From Drosophila miranda (taxonomy: Eukaryota; Arthropoda; Insecta; Diptera; Drosophilidae): a DNA stretch of 64,000 nucleotides. This document shows, in pieces, positions 14,841 to 28,169 of the stretch. The notes beneath the pieces were generated by a model, which saw only the letters and a program-made list of their open reading frames with translations, was not told the origin of the DNA and ran no database searches. The position numbers were made by a program, and so were the translations under genes. The stretch covers positions 28,166,913-28,230,912 of the forward strand of contig NC_046677.1 in assembly GCF_003369915.1 (NCBI RefSeq). Direction: 5' to 3'. Within the stretch, counting starts at the first letter, position 1; every line of letters starts with the position of its first letter.

Positions 14841-17800
14841 GTCTCGTGGTTATATACGCTATATGTATGTATGTATGAATGAATATCTATATGTAAGTCA
14901 TTTTAATTGTTTCCATTGCTATTTCTATAACTCTATTTGGGCTTCTATTCCATTTGGGCATTCATTCCATTCCTTTTCCTTTCTGTTTCCTTTCCCTTCC
15001 GTTCATCCTGTTATCCTGTCCCGCTTCTGGCCCTCTCTGGCTGGCTGGTCTCTAGACAAAAAGGCTGCTTCGGCTGAGGTTTGGCTTCGAGGAGGAAGAG
15101 CAGCGCTACTTTTACACTGTCCCACCTGTAGATTGTAGATTGTAGTTCTTTGTAGTTTGTAGCTTGAAGTTTGTAGTTTGTAGTTTTTGTAGTTTTGTGT
15201 TGCTTATGCTGAAAGATACAATTAATTAGTTTTAAAACAAAAAATTGGTTCATTTGCATAATTTGCAATCTCTCGTTCTGCAGCGGCTACTTCTTCCGAT
15301 CCGAACCGATCACCGATCAGCCTTCACTGAGGTCTCGTTTCAAATATCTACTTCCTACTCGGGTTTCTTGACCTCCTCCGCTAGCCGCAGACTCGTATCA
15401 TATTCAAATATTCAAATATTCACATATTCAAATTCACAGCTCGCATCGACTCGAATCGAATCGAAGCGAATCACTCACAAAAACTAATCACCGAATCTCA
15501 GACTCTTAGAGTTCATGACTTTTGAGTCTATTATTAGTTTTTATCTCTGCTATTTCCCTGCTATTTTTGGGCACGTGAAGACCTGTGTCAAGGTCGTCAG
15601 GGTAGGGGGCTTCAAAGTTAATAGAACGGAAAAATCATGCAAGTAAAAGCGTGGGTGTGGAAATGGTTTTCAACAGAATTTACATTCGTTTTTAGGTTTT
15701 TCTTCCAGAAAATGGCATTCTTGTAAGCTATTCATGGGATCAATCCGACTGGGTTGCTCCCTCCGCCCGCCTCCGCACTTCAGGGGCATAGATCCCATTG
15801 GAGGAAGGTGGAAGGAAGGACTCTTCCATAAGGATGTTCCCCTTTATGTCTGTTGCTGCTGCTGCAAGCATATTGGCATGTAAAAAGGCTTATAGATTTT
15901 TCGCCTTATCAGCCCTCTCCAGCACATGCTCCCCCACCTCCCCCCCCCCTCTCTCTCTCTCTCTTTCTGTGGCAGTGGAGCAGCAGCTTATGACGTAAGC
16001 GAGCCACAGCAGCGTGCTATATTAAATCTCTTGCACAAAATACAGCCACAGATACAGCTACAGATACACACACTCACACTTTTGCAGATATAAAACAAAA
16101 AGAATAACAAGATAAAAAAAAGTTGGTTGTATTTTCAGGCGGCATTTTATCGCTGAAACAAAAAGCGTCACTGACTCCCCAGCCACCTCGTGTCGCTGCA
16201 CCCACGCAAAGGTGTAGCCATAAAGATACAGGTACAGATACATTTTGTATACAATAGATACAAACAAACAAATATCTGAAATTGGAGAGCTGCAATATAT
16301 AGCATTACAAACAGTCGTCACTCTCGAGTATCCCTCTGTCTGCGGAGTTGTGGCATTGAATTTGCAAGAGATCTCTGGCTTTGTCTCTGGCTCGGGCTCT
16401 TGTCTCTGGCTCTTGTCTCGCATTACATAAAGCCAACAAAAAGTACAAATTATGGGCTTAAGGGAGGGCTAATGGACTGCTGGCTAATGGCTAATGGGAG
16501 GAGGCATTACGTGAGGCCAAAAGCACAGACTTTCACTTGTCCAGAGATCGAACAGAGAGTGGCCTTGAAGTGACTGGCCCTTCACACAGCCACCCACAAG
16601 ACAAGACAAAAAGAGTTTTTTCAGAGACCAAAGAGACTTTACAAAGGTGGAAGGTACTTCCTCACGTTTGCTTCTTTGGGTCTTTGGCTTTTATGGGAAT
16701 CTCACATAAAGAAACGTCGTTTCAGAGGCAGGAATAGTAGGAATAGTGGCTTCCATGTCTGGCAACATATTTGACCTACAGGCAATGACAAAGAGAACAA
16801 TCCAAATACTACATATAAAATATATTCACAAGATATTTCCAACAAAAAACAACGGATACTTAAATCATATGAAATAAATTAATTTATATACATAAGAAAA
16901 AGATATTCATTCTTTCCCTCATCTCCTCCAACCCCCCAAGGCCTGCCAAAATTCAAGACGAAAAACATTTCAATAAATCAACAAAAAGCCAGAGGACCAC
17001 TGGCACTGGCACTGCCACTGGCACTGAGAGTGGACAAGACTGAAAATATCTTTAGATATACATACACGATCTATAAATGAAACATATACATATATATGTA
17101 CAGGGAGGGGGGAAAATATGATGAAAATGAGTTGATTGTTCAAGCAGATGTTTCTTCTCCTCGAAAAGTGCACTTTTTGATCGAAAAAAACCCCAATAAA
17201 AGCTGCGAATGCAGTGGGACACACCCTACCCTTCAGGTTACCCGGAGATTTCCACAAAAAATAAATAAATACATATGTATATATTTTGGTAGGTTATATA
17301 ATTTATACAGAAAACATCGATAACCGCAAACGAGGAGCCGCCCCGCACCCACCCACCCACTCACTCAGGCATGCAAATGACATACGACACACGATTTTAT
17401 TCCATTTACTTATAGGCCATACTTTTATATTCGCTTTAAACACTTAATCCCCTTCAGTCAGTCAGTCAGTCCGTCATTCCCTCCGTTTATTTGTCCGTTT
17501 GTCAAGGAGTCAGTCGGCAGGCGAGTGGTTTCCCCTGGTCGGTAATTAAACAATTTTTAAAATGCAGTTTGTGCCGTGTACCCATCAAATATTCAGGAGG
17601 AGGCCCAGGCCCAACCCCAGGGTGACAGGGGGAGGGAGAACCTGAGCGAAGCGAGCACCTGCTGTGTCCAGTGCCTCTTCTCTCTCCAACTTTTCATTCG
17701 TTTGGCCTTTTATAAAATTCACAAGGGAGAGAAAGAGAGGTAGAAGTGCCAGAAGACAGTTAGACCATGTCAAATGTCTGTGGAGCCTCCCAGCTCCCTG

Positions 17801-20800
17801 CCACCCACCGCCTGCTGTCATCGCCAGCTGCTTAACTCTGTCTCAAAGGCGGAGACAGGGTCTAAGTCCACGCATATCATATCGTATCGTATCGCATACT
17901 ACGTGTCATATCTCAGGGCATGCCAGAGACTCAGATAAGAACATGGTGAAACGGAAAGCTAATGAAAGGGGATTCAAGGGAATGAGGAAACACTTGTCAC
18001 CAGAGAAGCTCTCAACGACAGGAGGAATCAGAATAGTAGAAAAGTGGAAAAGTTTCCATTCAACATTTTTTATTGATTTGAAATTGCAAGAAAAAAAAAA
18101 GTATCTTCAATAAAAATTCCATTCAAACTCTTTCCCTCCCCTCCCCACCCATCCCATCCTTCTGGCCTCCCATCAATCCATCCGTCCTCCCATCTGCCCT
18201 TACGCTTCACTGACTTTGGCAGCAGCTTCCTCTCCGGACTTCTGTCCGATGGTCAATCAGTCGATTGCCCCTTGTCGCCCCTCCCTCCCCCTCTCTCGTT
18301 TGAGGGTTCAATAAACGTAAAAACAGAAAAGAGATCTGCAATTTGCAATTCACTTTCGGCTTGCGATGCTTTGTTGTTACTCGTCTCTCCTTTTCTCTGC
18401 TCGCAATGTTCCCAGCCTTCTGTTCTCACATTCATCTCTCATTCTTTGAACTTTCAACTTTGTTTAAGGCGAAAACAAGCGCAAGAAATGCTGTTCCAAC
18501 CAGAGCAATACTCATAGAGCATACCCTCGAATCGGGGATCGGGAATCCATCGATGGAGCAGCTCTCGACCGACTCTCGCTCGTAAATCAAAGTGTGGAAA
18601 ACTTTTTTGGGGCAATAATCGTAGTTGGGGCGATGCGGTGCGCCGTATCTAATGTCAATAAACTTTTTGGCTTTGAAATCAAATCAATTTTCATGCCAAA
18701 CGAAAGCGCAGACAACACGATGGAGGAGCATGGGGCACGGGGCACAGCACTGGGGGATGACACCGCACAAGAGAAAAGCAAAAGCAAAAGAGAAAATCGA
18801 TATTGAGGCCCTCAAGGCAAATCAATTAAAGAAATTTTATATGCATAAAATACGTTTTCCATTTCATATTTTCTCTCGTTTTCCGCAGAACAAAAAAGAG
18901 AAAATGTCAAACAAAATGAACAGGAAACGGAAACAAGAGACGAGGAGAAACTGAGGGGGGGCCAAGCGACAAGAGCGGAGAAGCGCAAATTAAAAGCAAA
19001 TTTCAATTTTTGCAATGACATTGTCATTGTTGTAGTTGCTGTTGCTACCGCATGCCCCCCTTTTTGTTGTAACAGAATTAACTACGAAAGTAATTAAAGA
19101 CCAGGGGCAAGGCAAGGCAAGGCAAGGCAAGGCATGGCATGGCATGGCAAGACAGAGTAGGACTCAGGCCAGGACCCACACTTTGGGGCAGGATTGGGTT
19201 GGGTCTGGGGTCAACTGTGGTGCCCGCAGGCAGCAGCAGCAGCAGGCACGAGGCTTTAAGGACAGGAGGACAGGAGACTCGAGTTGTCTTGCGCGCGCAC
19301 GAAGCCAATTAACATTACACACAAACGCACCCACACCTACAGCCCCCGCGAGGGCAGATCGAGGAGTACTCCATTCCGTGGCGGGTGCGGGTGCGGGTTC
19401 ATAGTTCATTTCAACACGAAACCACTCTTCAAGTGTACACAACACATTTCTGGGCTTTGAGATTCTGAAAATCTCTCAATTGTCGGAGAGATGAGTCTTC
19501 GAGCAGCCCTCCATCTCGTGCCGTGCCGCCCACACAGCCACAGGGCACACTGGCTAAGGAAGCCACTGAGGAGGATAATGGGTGGACTGATGGACCCAAG
19601 AGGGGCAGGCAGCGGAGGGACGAATGGATGGATGGTTGGTATATGGGGGCTTACACGCAACAGCGCCGCCGGCGACATGGCGCACAATTTGTGCGCTGCA
19701 ATAAAATGAAATTAAAATTTGAAACAACTACAGAAGCAACAAGAAATATTCCAGGAGGAGGGAGTGGAGTCCACTGCGTGAGTGTGCGTTGGAGTGCGGC
19801 ATCTGTGTGTGTGTGTGTGGGTGGCATACAGGGTGTAAGGGAATCCATGGACTATGTGGATGAACACACAGCTGAGAAGCTTAAGCGCCTTCATCCATCG
19901 TCATCATTCTTATTTCTCTCCCTCATCGCATTATTATTTCTGTTATTTTTTCGCTCTCTCCCTCCTCTCCCTCTCTGCTTTTATGATAAGACAGTAATTA
20001 CATTTATCTGCTGCTGGCAGCAACGAATAAAAATTCACTCTACATCGAGCGAGCAGCAGCGACCCACATGGCGTATGCGAGATATATGCAAAAACATGTT
20101 GCGCATACGTCATGTGGTGAGGGGGGGACGTAGATGGGGATGGGGTTGGGGATTGAGTGTGCGATTACCTTCAAAACTCAAATGAACGACCAACGCGCAG
20201 CGGGGGGTCTATAGGTCAAGGACATTCAACAAATTGTTTATTCGAAAAGAGCATCATCAGAAATGCGTAAGTGGAAGAATGTCAAGCGACTGACGTCATG
20301 AATGCGTAATAACCCAATTAAATCGGGAGACAGAAAAAAACTTATAATAGAAACCGAGCTAAATGATTGGGCGTGCCCCCTTCCAATCTACACTCTCCTA
20401 CAGGGTAGAGTGTTTTTGTCACTCTCGAAAGATTGATGATTCCATTAGGGCAGTCCCTTGCCCCTACCCCCTACCCGTTGCCCAATCTGGCAGTGTAATT
20501 TCTATAGCGCCACACACACACACACGAATAATTAATCAATAATTACGCTACGTGTGTTTGTGGAGAGGGGAGGAAGAGACTAGGTGGCCGCCGGACTAGG
20601 CAACAAAAATATGTTCCCTCTATTATACCCTTTGCAAAAGGGGTGTATTGGGGGCTGTGACTAGATTTCACTGCAAACATCTCCGGAATGTATCCATCCG
20701 TTCGCTTATGGGTACTTTTCTACCATCCTTTGGCGACAGTTTTCCCACAAATAGGTATCAATGGTGCGACCCTTGAAATATTCATCCTTTCTGCTGACTG

Positions 20801-21406
20801 GCACCTGGTCCCACGTTCCCCGTCTCTTTCTGCCGTCTCTCTCTCTCTCTCTCCCTCTCTGTCTGTTCCTTTCTCTGGCAACAAAAAGTATTATTGATTA
20901 CATGTCAAATTTATTGAATTTGTGCAAGAGAGAGATGGCCGATGCGAGTTGCTGTCTCCTCCTCCCCCGCTAATTGTATTCCCCCCTCTCTCCTTTGGCT
21001 TTCTTCCATTCCTTTTTTTTTATCAAATTCAATTAGACGCACGACTATAACTGTAATTGTATGTTCGCCGTCATAGGGACAGAGGGAGAGAGAGAGAGAA
21101 AGAGGGAGGGGGAGGGGGAGGGAAGCAGGAGGCCAATAAAAAGTACTGTTATTGTTGTCTTTTGTTATCAGGACACATGATGATAATGAATGCACCACCA
21201 CATCACAATAATGACGATAATAATAACAATAATGATGATGATGATGATGATGTAACCATGAAAAACTATGCCATAAAAAGGGGCTGGGGAGGGGTGGGGA
21301 GGGGAGGGGTTAGATGTGCATACTCTTAACCCATTTTCCACACTCACCCACTCCGAGCCAACAAAACAAATTAAAAACCAAACAAAAGACAATGAAGGGG
21401 TGATAC
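14841..21406. other. gene-poor noncoding stretch
   Basis: No supported gene. The stretch contains microsatellites and short tandem words, including GGCAA/GGCAT repeats at about 19108-19148, a CAGT run near 17455-17472 and a CT run near 20838-20865. Open frames here lack codon bias and recognisable domains. Confidence 0.5.
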
Positions 21407-21550
21407 ACAAGGGGAAACGAGAACCTCTGAGAGACCCCACCAGAGAGAGAGAGAGAGGCTAGAAGAAAAACTAGTGGCACAAGGGGAAACGAGAACCTCT
21501 GAGAGACCCCACCAGAGAGAGAGAGAGAGGCTAGAAGAAAAACTAGTGGC
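21407..21550. repeat. 72-bp tandem duplication, two copies
   Basis: The 72-bp unit at 21407-21478 is followed directly by a second copy at 21479-21550 that looks identical by eye. Each unit contains a GA run and ends in ACTAGTGGC. The absence of differences suggests a very recent duplication, or an assembly artefact. Confidence 0.9.
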
Positions 21551-24500
21551 AGGGGGGGGGAAGGACTGGGAGCTGCATAAATGAATCTAATAACTGCCTT
21601 TGTTTGTTGCTACGCTCTCGAGCCCCTTCTGCCATTCTGCCCTTATGCCCCACTGCCACTGCCCCTACCCCCCCCCCCCCCCCCCCTTCTTCCAATCATC
21701 TTGCACCTCTTCTTTCTTATCGCCAGCTGTTCCGTTCCGTTCTCTTCTGTTTTGTTGTTTTTCTGTGTTGCCTCCCAAGTTCTGTTTTAGTTTTCAAGGA
21801 GCAGCCCCCGGCCCCCCTCCCACCACATACTCCTTATAGCATGACAAGTGGCGTCAATGGGTTTTGTTTTTTCTTTTTTCTAATTATCTACTGATAAGGC
21901 GCCCCCTTCCCCTTCGGGGGCCCACACTCGATGGATGTCCACTATTTGTTTTCCAGCCAACTCCTTATCAGCGTAGCGCTCAGAAAAGTGTTCGAGAAAT
22001 CGAATGTCCATTAAATAGAAGGCAAAAGTGTTCCGATTATAATGAAATGAATGAATTTTTGTCTCAGAAATTTCCCAGAAATTCGATAGCAAAGTCGCTT
22101 TCAATATCGTAACGGGTAGTCGTCATTCATTTGTATCTCCTGTTTCTACTCCTTCCAGTTCATATACGATATATGTATGTATATTTTGTACAGTGAAATC
22201 TATAGCATATACCTGCCCATAAATAACGCCACACGTAAACAGAAAATAAAAGAGAATATTTCAATTTTCATTGTGGCACTGTTTTTCCATGTTCAATTCT
22301 ATTTTATTTGCTCATAAATTCTGAATGAAAATTGCCTGCTGGCCATTGGATGTCGCTGCGACAGACAGACAGCAAAAGCAACAGAACCCGACTATGGGGA
22401 CGTTTGTATCTCACAGATACACACACTCCGCAACGAATGGGGAAGGAACTGTGAAGTACTAGACCTTTCGATACTCTCTACTCTCGGGCAAAGGGTTCTC
22501 AAACGAGCTTCCCCTCAGAGATACACTGTAAACCCGTATACCCCGACCTTCCATCTTTCAATGGCTACGAGAACCGGGGCGAAAACTGTGGAGCGAGAAG
22601 CGAAAATAAGTAAATAAACAGCGACTACAATTCGAAAGCAAAAACGACGAAAATAATTGCACAAATGAAACAAAAAGACTATTAAAACGAGCACAAAAAC
22701 AAAAAAAACACCACTCGAGAGAGAGGGACGGGGAGGGCGTACGGTCGGGTGACGAGTCGAAGCCGAGAAACAGCGAGACGGACGATGCGACGTGTGTGTG
22801 TGTGTGTGTGTGTGCGTTAGCGTTATATTTAAATGATTTTGCTCGCAGTTTGCCTTCGTTTTGCCGGTGGTGCCCCACGCCCCGCCTCTGTCGCCCCGCT
22901 CTGTGGATCTCTGGCTGGGGATCTGGGCTCTGTCTGACTGAATGTTGTCTCAATTTGAATGCCTGCATTCGCTGAATGCCGCCCGCCACTCCCCTAACGT
23001 TTTCAGAGAGGTAGAGACGGGAGGGCTGATGCGAAAGCCCGTTTGCAAAAACCAAAAAAAAAAAAAAAAACCATCAAAAAACTCAACGAAAAAGTTAACA
23101 AAAACAGACAACAAAATTCACATTTAATTTATTCTCGATGCGTATGAGAAAACAAAAATAAAATAAAATTTGACTCTCTTTCATCTGTTCCCGTCTCTCT
23201 TCTGATTTGCATTGCTCATACGACTCGTTGCCCAAGTTTTTTCCTGGGTAGTGAAAATCTATGTTAACCCTAGAGCTGCTGAGCGATGGGAAACTGGAGA
23301 GCCAGATAAAACATTTGTCTTATTGAATACTTGGGAAACTCTCGAGAGCTCGTTTCCATAATTGTTTTCTTTGCTTTTCTCCGGCTGCCTCCTTCCTTCC
23401 TTCCTTTAATTGCGAGCATTGTCTGCTCTTCGCCAGCGTTTTCTTGGGTTGTGGCGCGTGCGTGTTGGCAAACCCCCGGTTTTGAGGGCACTGTTACAAG
23501 GCTGAGATCCCCCCGCAGCCCCCCTGCTGTGCTCGCAGCCCGAAATTGGCCAGACAACGTCGTCAGATTCACAAACGATGGCGTTGCCAGCTGCATTCTT
23601 GCTGTCGTTGTCGTGTCGTGGAGCCAGAGCTGCTTTACTTGGCTTTGGCTTCGGCTTCGGCTTACGGTCTAGGCGCTGCTGCTGCTTATTGGAGCAAATC
23701 GAGTCTCTGAGCGTGTGCGTGTCTGCAGCAAACAAAGTCTCAGAACAAGTTTTGGGGCCGCCGCGACATCCAACTGTGACCTGAACTTTGGCACCGAACG
23801 ATGTTGTGCTCCAAATAAACAGCACAACCAATGAGATAATCAGCCGAAGAAGAACGAATCTACTTGAGAATAGTACCATTAAAATCTCAAAAATAAGAGA
23901 AATGTCTACTCGAAACATAGGCATATAATTCCTAAATAGAGGAAAGGGTATACTCATGTCTAGTCTAGTGGCAGGCCTCCCACTCACCCTAGGGCCCCCC
24001 CTTTTCGAGTCTCCACGCTCTCTCCGCATTGATAAACAATCAGAAAATCCATGAAATAGATTTCGTTTAAGGTAAATAAGTAAGGCTAATGCCCAAATGC
24101 CTAATGCCCAAACACTGGTGCTTAGTACCCATGACTACGAACGAAATCGTAATTGACTTGGCCCAAAACAAATGATTGATGGCCGTCGGTCCTCGGTCGA
24201 CGCGTCGGTCGGCTTTAGCAGAGAGCGACTTTACGCGACAGAAAAGAGCAACAAAAGCAAACATCAATTATTGTATAATTGGTGCCAATAAAATTCGTAG
24301 ACGAGACACAAATGTCACATGGAAATGCACGATTCGTACAGGGTATAAATAAAGCGAAAGCGCTAGAGAACACACATGGAGGGGAGGGAGGGGATCGGCT
24401 GGGATGGCAGATACGTTTTGTGTGAGGCTTGGCTAAAGGTCAGCCAAAGGTCATGGTCAGTCAATATTTTGATCTTTCAAGAATTTCAAAGTTTTTCTCA

Positions 24501-25990
24501 CTTTTTCACAGAAAATTCCCAACGCATTTTATGCGGCATTTGCACGCATTTTTTGCTCTTGAAATATTGGGGGGACATAAAATATTGTAATTTATTAATT
24601 ACGAGCAGAAAGAACAGTAGTTTCCATATTTAATGGCCAGCGGGCACGCAAAAGTCGACAAATGAAAAAGTATTCATAATATTTCATGTTCAAAGTTTTC
24701 GGTTTCTGGTTTCTGCCTTCCGAGTGTATACCCCTAGAAATGGGTCAATTGTGGATATTCCCTAGAAGAATACAAGAGTAATTTGCTAAAACTTTCCCAG
24801 GAATAAAATAAAATAAATTAGAAACAAAGAAAGACATAAATAGAGGTGTTTCCCATCATTGCGAGTGCATTCCATGTCAAAAAAAAAGAAATACAATTAT
24901 CAGTTATCAGTATTCTGTCGGCTGTTTGTCATTCCAGAGGATAAGACCCTCTTTTGAATGACGTATAGCCCTTGTAGAGCTGTTACTAGCCCTAATGGTA
25001 CGTATCTTTATCTGTGGCTGCCAGGAAATAGGAATACTAAGAAAAATGTGGAATACATCACGTATGTAGATCGGGGGGCATGTACACATCGTATGTACCC
25101 CAACGAGAGACGAGTCATCCACGGAATACTTATACAGTACAAGTTCCAGGGAATCTAATAAAAAAAGTACATATTCCATGTCGATCCATGTTTTGTGCAA
25201 ACAACAAACAAATGTCTGAGGAATGCCTCTGGGAAACTCTCTACAACGCACTTTAACTGAGAGCAAAGCAATCAATCAATCAGACTGATGCTCGTCCGTC
25301 CCATCAATCACATGCGGAAAAAGTCACACAACAAACAGGCAGCCAGCAAAAAAAAAAAAGAACAGAAAAATGGGGAGAGGAGAATTACCCTTGGGCTTGC
25401 TCAAATGAAACCCCATTACGAAAAAAAGGTTAATACAGTATTATTTATAGTCAATAGATTAACATTCAATTATGCAATATGTGTGGAAAAGTGAGTGGAA
25501 TGGGAACGGGAGTCATGCTTAATAATAGAAACAATAGATTAACATTAGAGCATATACGAGTATGAATGAAGCAGTGTGGAAATAATAAATCAAGGATAAA
25601 AATATAGATTTGTACAATGAAACAATAAATAGGTACAGATATAAATGGAGAAAAGATGTGTTTAAATGGAGAGTAAGAAATATAGGTTAAAAGCAAAAAG
25701 GTTATCCATTGAAGGAAACCTCAAAGCAGGCAATATATACAGAGTTGTTGTAGGCGTATGAAATGATGCATAAAATATGGTATAAAGAACAGAATATACT
25801 ATATATCACAGTGCTTGTAAAAATATGGCAGGCTCAGGGGATTAGTAACCGATTAATAAAGTTAGAAATCTGTTAAATATAATGGAAATTATACAAATAT
25901 TATTCATTATTGGGTTGGGGTTAAGCATATTAGCGAAATCTTGCATATCTTGAATCTTGAGTCTTGGCGTTCTTCCGACATTATTCTTAT
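21551..25990. other. noncoding stretch left of Pka-C1
   Basis: No supported gene. Simple repeats include a 19-base C run at 21668-21686, a GT run at 22791-22814 and an A run near 23055-23070. The right part is A/T-rich and could include distal 3' UTR of the minus-strand Pka-C1 gene; nothing in the sequence fixes that boundary. Confidence 0.45.
22791..22814. repeat. (GT)n microsatellite
   Basis: A clean GT dinucleotide run of about 24 bases. Confidence 0.9.
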
Positions 25991-26439
25991 TCATATTTCT
26001 TTATTCCTGAGGGAGGTCTTTCATCTGTGAATCATACAATGGTGGGTTCTTCTGTTTACTATCTCCAAAGTTCTTTCCCCAAGAAATTCTTAAAGAAGTT
26101 CGTTCATCTGTGAATCATATACTCAATATACAACATACATAGATATGTATGTACGGGGATTTTTCTTCTTCCTCAAGTTCTTTCCCTACAACTGATATCA
26201 GTCGGATCGAAAGGTTCTGTTCAGCTGCTCATCGAGCCTACGAGTCTATGGTTTATAGAAATTGGCCGTGTACTCACATTTATGAAAATTGTAGTGGAAA
26301 ATCCATTGTGGAGTAGACAGAGACGTTTGTGTTCTTGTTGTGTTGTGTTGTGTGGATAGATACGTGGCATGTGGATTGATATAGACATAGATATAGATAC
26401 ACCATATGTCCAGACGTACATGTAGACGAAGTAGATGTA

Positions 26440-26729
26440 GTTAGTAGTTGTTTTTGTTGTTGTTGTTGTTGTTGCAGTTGCAGTTGCAGTTGCAAGTAGA
26501 AGTAGACATATAGACAAGACGACGACGACGACGACGACGACAACGACGGCGGCTACGGCTATGAGGACAGGGTCCGCTAGGCCGCAACAGCAACTCCAGG
26601 AGCAGGAGGCAAGTCCACCGGATCTGATTTGTCCTGCTGTTGTTGCAATTGTTGTTTTTGCTGCTGCTGTTGTTGTTGTTGTTGTGGCGGTTGCAAAAAT
26701 ATGGGTGGAGTGGAGGTGGAAAACTTGAT
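26440..26729 (-). other. Pka-C1 3' UTR with CAA, CAG and CGT repeats
   Basis: Immediately downstream of the Pka-C1 stop on minus lie several triplet tracts (CAA/CAG at about 26655-26690 and 26450-26490, GTC-type at about 26515-26541). They produce repetitive open frames that are not genes. An AATAAA on minus at 26000-26005 is one candidate polyadenylation signal, but others exist further left. Confidence 0.5.
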
Positions 26730-27791
26730 CTAGAATTCAGCAAATTCCTTGGCGCACTTCTCGGTGCTGGAGATCCGCAGTGCCTCCTCCTCGTAGTCGT
26801 CGAAATTGCTTGTGTCGCCGGGCCCCTTACACCGGGGTATGAAGGGGGCCTCGATTTTCTTTTGGAAGATCGCAATCCAGTCGGTGGAGGCGAACCACTT
26901 CTGGTTCTTAATATCATTGACGCCCGCCTTCAGATTGCCATAGCGTTTGGTCAGGTCAACCTGCAGGAGGTTGCGCAGCAGGTCCTTCAGGTCGGACCCA
27001 AAGTGCGAGGGGAAGCGCACCTTGCCCGAGACGATCTTCTCGTAGATCTGAATGGGCTGGTCCGCGAAGAAGGGCGGATAGCCGGCGGCCATCTCGTAGA
27101 CGAGGACGCCGAGCGCCCACCAGTCGACGGCCTTGTTGTAGCCCTTCGACAGGATGATCTCCGGCGCCAGATACTCGGGCGTGCCGCAGAGCGTCCAGGT
27201 GCGGCCCTTGACGCGCTTGGCGAACCCAAAGTCCGTGACCTTGAGGTACCCCTGCGAGTCGATCAGCAGATTCTCGGGCTTGAGGTCCCGGTAGATGAGG
27301 TCCAGGTAGTGCAGATACTCGAAGGCCAGCACGATCTGCGCCGCGTAGAAGCGCGAGTGGGGCTCCGAGAAGCGGCCCACCTTCCGCAGGTGGGAGAACA
27401 TCTCGCCGCCGGGCACGTACTCGAGGACCATGTAGAGGTTGGAGTTGTCCTTGAAGTGGTAGCGCAGCGAGACGAGGAAGGGGAACTGGATGGCCTGCAG
27501 GATGCGCTTCTCGTTTAGCGTGTGCTCCACCTGCTTCAGCTTGACGACCTTCTGCTTGTCGAGGATCTTCATGGCATAGTAGTCTTTCGTGGGCTTGTGC
27601 TGGACGATCATCACGCGGCCAAAGGAGCCCGTCCCGAGCGTCTTGATCCGCTCGAAGTCGTCGAGGGCAGCGGTATTGGTGGGGTTGCGGCGCCACTTGT
27701 CCTCAAACTCCTCCTTGGCCTGCTCGAGGAACTCCTTGACCGTCTCGGCGGCATCCACCTTCTTGTTGGACGTGGTCGCGTTGTTTCCCAT
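26730..27791 (-). CDS. Pka-C1: cAMP-dependent protein kinase catalytic subunit 1
   Basis: A 353-aa serine/threonine kinase in one coding exon. When cAMP binds the regulatory subunits, the released catalytic subunit phosphorylates R-R-x-S/T sites; in flies it acts in Hedgehog signalling, memory and oogenesis. The start [11 protein letters not shown] carries the N-myristoylation glycine. Visible in order are the A-helix, the glycine loop GTGSFG, the lysine of YAMKILDK, the catalytic loop YRDLKPEN, the DFG motif, the activation loop [15 protein letters not shown] with its phospho-threonine, and the C-terminal tail ending FAEF after the FDDYEEE hydrophobic-motif region. Length and sequence match the D. 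melanogaster protein as I recall it, essentially residue for residue. The stop is TAG. A stop-free frame continues upstream of this ATG and is listed separately. Confidence 0.97.
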   Translation of the reverse strand: MGNNATTSNKKVDAAETVKEFLEQAKEEFEDKWRRNPTNTAALDDFERIKTLGTGSFGRVMIVQHKPTKDYYAMKILDKQKVVKLKQVEHTLNEKRILQAIQFPFLVSLRYHFKDNSNLYMVLEYVPGGEMFSHLRKVGRFSEPHSRFYAAQIVLAFEYLHYLDLIYRDLKPENLLIDSQGYLKVTDFGFAKRVKGRTWTLCGTPEYLAPEIILSKGYNKAVDWWALGVLVYEMAAGYPPFFADQPIQIYEKIVSGKVRFPSHFGSDLKDLLRNLLQVDLTKRYGNLKAGVNDIKNQKWFASTDWIAIFQKKIEAPFIPRCKGPGDTSNFDDYEEEALRISSTEKCAKEFAEF

Positions 27792-28166
27792 CTTCGAGAT
27801 TGTACCCGTGAGCGATGAAAGGCGAAACGTGGCGCTGGCAGATACCTGTGGCTGTTCCTCACTGGCGGCTCCTGGTTTTGCTGTTGCTCCGTCTGTCGTG
27901 GTCGCTGCTGCCGCTCCTCCTTCGGATGCTGCTGCTGCCGTTGGGGGCGTTGTCTTTTGGCTTGCGGCGGCGGCGCCTCCTCCTACTGCTCCTCCTGGCC
28001 CAGCCGAGCTGCTGCTGCTAGCCGCCTGCTCCGGTCCTCCTCCACCGCCGACGCCCTCCTCCTCGTAGCTGGACTGCTGCTGTAGCTTGCCCTCGCCCGA
28101 TGTCGAACTATGATGGGATTTCTTCTTTTTTAAGAATTGCAAAATGGACTTAGCTATTTTGCCGAC
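27792..28166 (-). other. in-frame stop-free extension 5' of the Pka-C1 ATG
   Basis: Upstream of the canonical Pka-C1 ATG, the same frame stays open for 125 codons to a TAG at 28169-28167. That TAG coincides with an AG splice acceptor preceded by pyrimidines (CCCTTAG), so the exon itself is open throughout. No in-frame ATG occurs in it. The predicted residues begin with a lysine run after ILQFL, then become rich in Ser, Gly, Ala and Thr. It would be translated only from an upstream ATG exon or a non-AUG start. The simpler reading is 5' UTR that is open by virtue of its GC-rich triplet composition. Confidence 0.45.
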
Positions 28167-28169
28167 CTA

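Noticed and set aside
22558-23055. 165-codon minus-strand frame at 22.6-23.1 kb
   Set aside because: Contains a translated GT microsatellite (HTHTHTH) and no recognisable domain.
26640-27818. Long plus-strand frames opposite Pka-C1
   Set aside because: Antisense shadows caused by the strong GC-rich codon bias of Pka-C1.
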